This document shows, piece after piece, positions 5,199 to 6,712 of a stretch of DNA of 6,712 nt. Under the pieces are notes generated by a model that was not told where the DNA came from, did not search any database, and worked only from the letters and a program-made list of their open reading frames with translations. The stretch is taken from positions 1 through 6,712 of the forward strand of contig CAIXOY010000648.1 of the NCBI GenBank assembly GCA_903921135.1, read 5' to 3'. Each line of letters begins with the position of its first letter. Position 1 is the stretch's first letter. The DNA is from an uncultured Gammaproteobacteria bacterium (GTDB lineage Bacteria; Pseudomonadota; Gammaproteobacteria; Pseudomonadales; UBA5518). The position numbers and the translations under genes were made by a program.

Positions 5199-6582
5199 GA
5201 CGGGTCCTCTCGATGCTTTCGGCAAGCATGCCGGCCGACTGTTCTTCGATCACTTGCGTGATGCCCTTCGACAGCGAGGTCAGGAGTGCGTTCGCGAACA
5301 GCAGCGGGATGGCGATGCCGATACCGAGCACGGTCGCGATCATCGCCGCGCCGATGCCTTCAGCCATCAACTTCGGATCGCTGGAACCGGATTCCGTGAT
5401 GCTCTGGAAGGTCAGGATCATGCCGAGTACCGTACCGATCAGACCCAGGAGAGGACCTGCCGCGACGGCAAGGCGAAGCATTGCCTGGAAGCGCTCCAGT
5501 TTGGGAACCTCGCGGAACACCGCCTCTGCTATGCGCAGCTCAGCCACGTCAGCGTCTTGCTCTATGTTCTTGGCATCGCCTTTGAAGGCCAACAGAACAC
5601 GCCCCAAGGGGTTGTCAGCCAGCGGCTTGCCAAGGTTCTTCAGCTGGGCACCCACTCTAACGCGCACCACGATCAGGAACACCAGTTGGAACAGGAAGCA
5701 TGCGACGGAGATAAAGCCCACCAGCAGGATGACGTAGTTGACGTCTTCTCCGTGCTCGATTCGGTATAGCCACGACGGGCGCTCGACATAGAGCGACATC
5801 AGAACGCCGCGCGAACCGTCCACGACCGCAGTCGGGTAACCGCTGGTAGCAGCGGAGAATGCCGCACCCGTGGACATGAATTCAGCCGGTGGCTGGCGCG
5901 GATAGACACTGAATGCCCGCAGCTCGGGAAGGTAGTTCAGGTACTTGCCTTCCGATATGGCGGTAAACGGCCCGACGCGAATGACCTCGGCCTCTTTCGG
6001 TTCGCCGCCCGGCTGTACAACCTTGGTGGTGTACTTGGCGACTGCGCCGCTCTGCGTCATCTCACCGTAGAGCTCGAGCCACACTTTCTCGAGATCGCTG
6101 TGCATGGGCGCCTTCTGAGAGGCAGCGAATGCGCGGAGATACTCGTCCCGATTCAGCTCACCACCGGTGGAGCGGAATTGCGTGGAAACCATCGACTGCT
6201 GAAGGACGCTGGCAGCATCGCCGGCAACCTGACGCGCCAGACCGAAGACCTCCTGCAATCCGAGCGAGGCAGCTTTGTCCCGGAGCTTCTTGTCCGCTTC
6301 GTTGATCACCAGTTCGTTGGCGGAGAACTGAGCAGACAGCTTGTCTGATTCACCGGACAGAGCCTCGCGGCGAGCCTGGGCATCCGAGAGCATCTTGGCT
6401 TGTTGGTCGGCAGGCGCGGCATTGAACTCAGATGCGCGCTGCTGGAAGGTCTGTTGCTCCGCGGCACGAGCGGCCTGAACGTCAGCCAACAGACTCTCGA
6501 GGGAGTTCTGCGCAAAGGCTGCACCGGTGTGCAGCATCGCGGCCGCGGCCGCGACGAGGATGAACTGCTTGGACTTGATCAC
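5191..6582 (-). CDS. ttpC: TtpC-type large MotA/TolQ/ExbB proton-channel family protein, copy 1
   Basis: This 463-residue inner-membrane protein is about twice the length of classic ExbB. The N-terminus is a signal peptide with likely cleavage after AAFA (residue 24). A charged, Ala/Gln-rich coiled-coil region spans about 28-105 and a periplasmic domain about 106-278, containing RVGPFTAIS near 202-210. The ExbB/TolQ core follows: membrane segments near 281-306, 370-395 (AAGPLLGLIGTVLGM) and 409-435, with a cytoplasmic loop carrying DNPLGRVLLA near 323-332. TtpC is known in Vibrio as a required partner of TonB2 systems. By alignment, residue 412 is alanine where E. coli ExbB has the functional Glu176, so this protein is probably an accessory or structural partner rather than the proton-conducting subunit. 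It starts at GTG, overlapping the upstream stop and preceded by AGGAGG; its 3' end overlaps the small exbB by 8 nt. Its paralogue is at 1-1254. Confidence 0.93.
   Translation of the reverse strand: MIKSKQFILVAAAAAMLHTGAAFAQNSLESLLADVQAARAAEQQTFQQRASEFNAAPADQQAKMLSDAQARREALSGESDKLSAQFSANELVINEADKKLRDKAASLGLQEVFGLARQVAGDAASVLQQSMVSTQFRSTGGELNRDEYLRAFAASQKAPMHSDLEKVWLELYGEMTQSGAVAKYTTKVVQPGGEPKEAEVIRVGPFTAISEGKYLNYLPELRAFSVYPRQPPAEFMSTGAAFSAATSGYPTAVVDGSRGVLMSLYVERPSWLYRIEHGEDVNYVILLVGFISVACFLFQLVFLIVVRVRVGAQLKNLGKPLADNPLGRVLLAFKGDAKNIEQDADVAELRIAEAVFREVPKLERFQAMLRLAVAAGPLLGLIGTVLGMILTFQSITESGSSDPKLMAEGIGAAMIATVLGIGIAIPLLFANALLTSLSKGITQVIEEQSAGMLAESIERTRRG
5199..5210 (-). promoter_or_regulatory. 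Shine-Dalgarno deciding the exbB start
   Basis: AGAGGA at 5205-5210 on the minus strand lies 6 nt before a GTG codon at 5196-5198. This supports the GTG over the TTG nine codons further upstream in the same frame, which lies deeper inside ttpC and would put non-conserved residues on the N-terminus. Confidence 0.65.
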
Positions 6583-6710
6583 GACCGGGCCTCCTTCGGA
6601 GCGGGAACGGGAACGGTCAGCAAGTTGGGCGGACCATCCTTTTCAGCGACACGACGGGCCTCGGCGACGGCAGCGGCGTAGCTGTTGTCAACCACCCAGT
6701 CTTTTTTCTC
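5323..6710 (-). repeat. Diverged duplicate of the DUF3450-ttpC pair, copy A
   Basis: The end of a DUF3450 gene plus most of ttpC here corresponds, in order and with the same overlap at the junction, to 1-1382. Similarity is clear at protein level (for example DNPLGRVLLA, AAGPLLGLIGTV, SGSSDPKLMA) and weaker at DNA level. This is an old gene-pair duplication, not a recent repeat. Confidence 0.85.
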
Positions 6711-6712
6711 GG
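6579..6712 (-). CDS. DUF3450 family periplasmic protein, copy 1 (C-terminal 43 residues only)
   Basis: Only the last 43 codons and the TGA stop lie in the window; the 5' part is beyond position 6712. The readable tail begins EKKDWVVDNSY and ends PKEARS. It aligns with the tail of the complete DUF3450 protein at 1251-1961: KKxWxVDNxY, then an alanine-rich helix with RVAxK, then LxVPVPxxxEAxS. That alignment is the basis for the family call. By analogy the missing part should hold a signal peptide and a periplasmic coiled coil. The family has no established biochemical activity but is regularly found next to TtpC/ExbB/ExbD/TonB2 genes. The stop overlaps the GTG start of the following ttpC gene in a GTGA sequence, so the two are probably translationally coupled. 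The short visible length limits confidence in any functional statement. Confidence 0.85.
   Translation of the reverse strand, partial: EKKDWVVDNSYAAAVAEARRVAEKDGPPNLLTVPVPAPKEARS
6583..6595 (-). promoter_or_regulatory. Strong Shine-Dalgarno for ttpC copy 1
   Basis: AGGAGG lies at 6590-6595 on the minus strand, 7 nt before the GTG start at 6582, inside the last codons of the upstream DUF3450 gene. It decides the GTG start, which overlaps the upstream TGA stop (GTGA). The same arrangement recurs at 1255-1267 before the second ttpC. Confidence 0.85.

Noticed and set aside
5092..5769. Plus-strand open frame of 225 codons, and a similar one at 40-528, rich in His, Gln and Asp
   Set aside because: Both are antisense to the ExbB core of the two ttpC copies. 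Their mutual resemblance simply mirrors the paralogy of the minus-strand genes.
5191..6582. Flagellar stator MotA
   Set aside because: The protein has a signal peptide and large periplasmic coiled coil before an ExbB-type core, and it is linked to ExbD and TonB, not to a MotB with a peptidoglycan-binding domain.
1..6712. Tol-Pal system (TolQ/TolR/TolA plus CpoB-like TPR protein)
   Set aside because: The transducer has a clear TonB C-terminal domain with its YP motif, there is no tolB or pal, and TtpC and DUF3450 are TonB2-cluster markers.

Overview
The window is a densely packed, single-direction block of nine genes, all on the minus strand, so transcription runs from high to low coordinates. 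The only gaps are 2 to 25 nt, and three junctions overlap. I see no RNA gene, insertion sequence, CRISPR array, promoter or terminator. The signal-peptide-bearing periplasmic proteins, the Ton-type genes and an estimated G+C in the upper fifties percent point to a Gram-negative proteobacterium. A gammaproteobacterium is most likely, because the DUF3450 / TtpC / ExbB / ExbD / short TonB / TPR gene order is the TonB2-type cluster known from Vibrio, Shewanella and relatives. I cannot name the genus.

Layout in transcription order: (1) the 3' end of a DUF3450 periplasmic coiled-coil protein gene (6579-6712, cut by the window edge); (2) a large TtpC-type MotA/TolQ/ExbB protein (5191-6582); (3) a small ExbB (4680-5198); (4) and (5) two consecutive ExbD proteins (4267-4677 and 3843-4253); (6) a short TonB2-like energy transducer (3218-3817, TTG start); (7) a periplasmic TPR protein (1982-3214); (8) a second DUF3450 protein (1251-1961); (9) a second TtpC-type protein (1-1254, GTG start, 3' end cut by the window edge).

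How they probably work together: small ExbB and ExbD form the inner-membrane proton channel. TonB carries the resulting energy across the periplasm to TonB-dependent outer-membrane receptors. TtpC, DUF3450 and the TPR protein are the accessory periplasmic parts of the TonB2-type machine. The DUF3450-TtpC pair occurs twice as diverged copies, with the same ribosome-binding site and GTGA stop/start overlap at both junctions. The locus therefore holds either two Ton systems in tandem or one system with a duplicated accessory module; the part that would decide lies below position 1.

The most interesting observations are the paired DUF3450-TtpC modules, a sequence resemblance between DUF3450 and the periplasmic part of TtpC, the missing channel glutamate in both TtpC copies although small ExbB keeps it, and the two adjacent ExbD paralogues.
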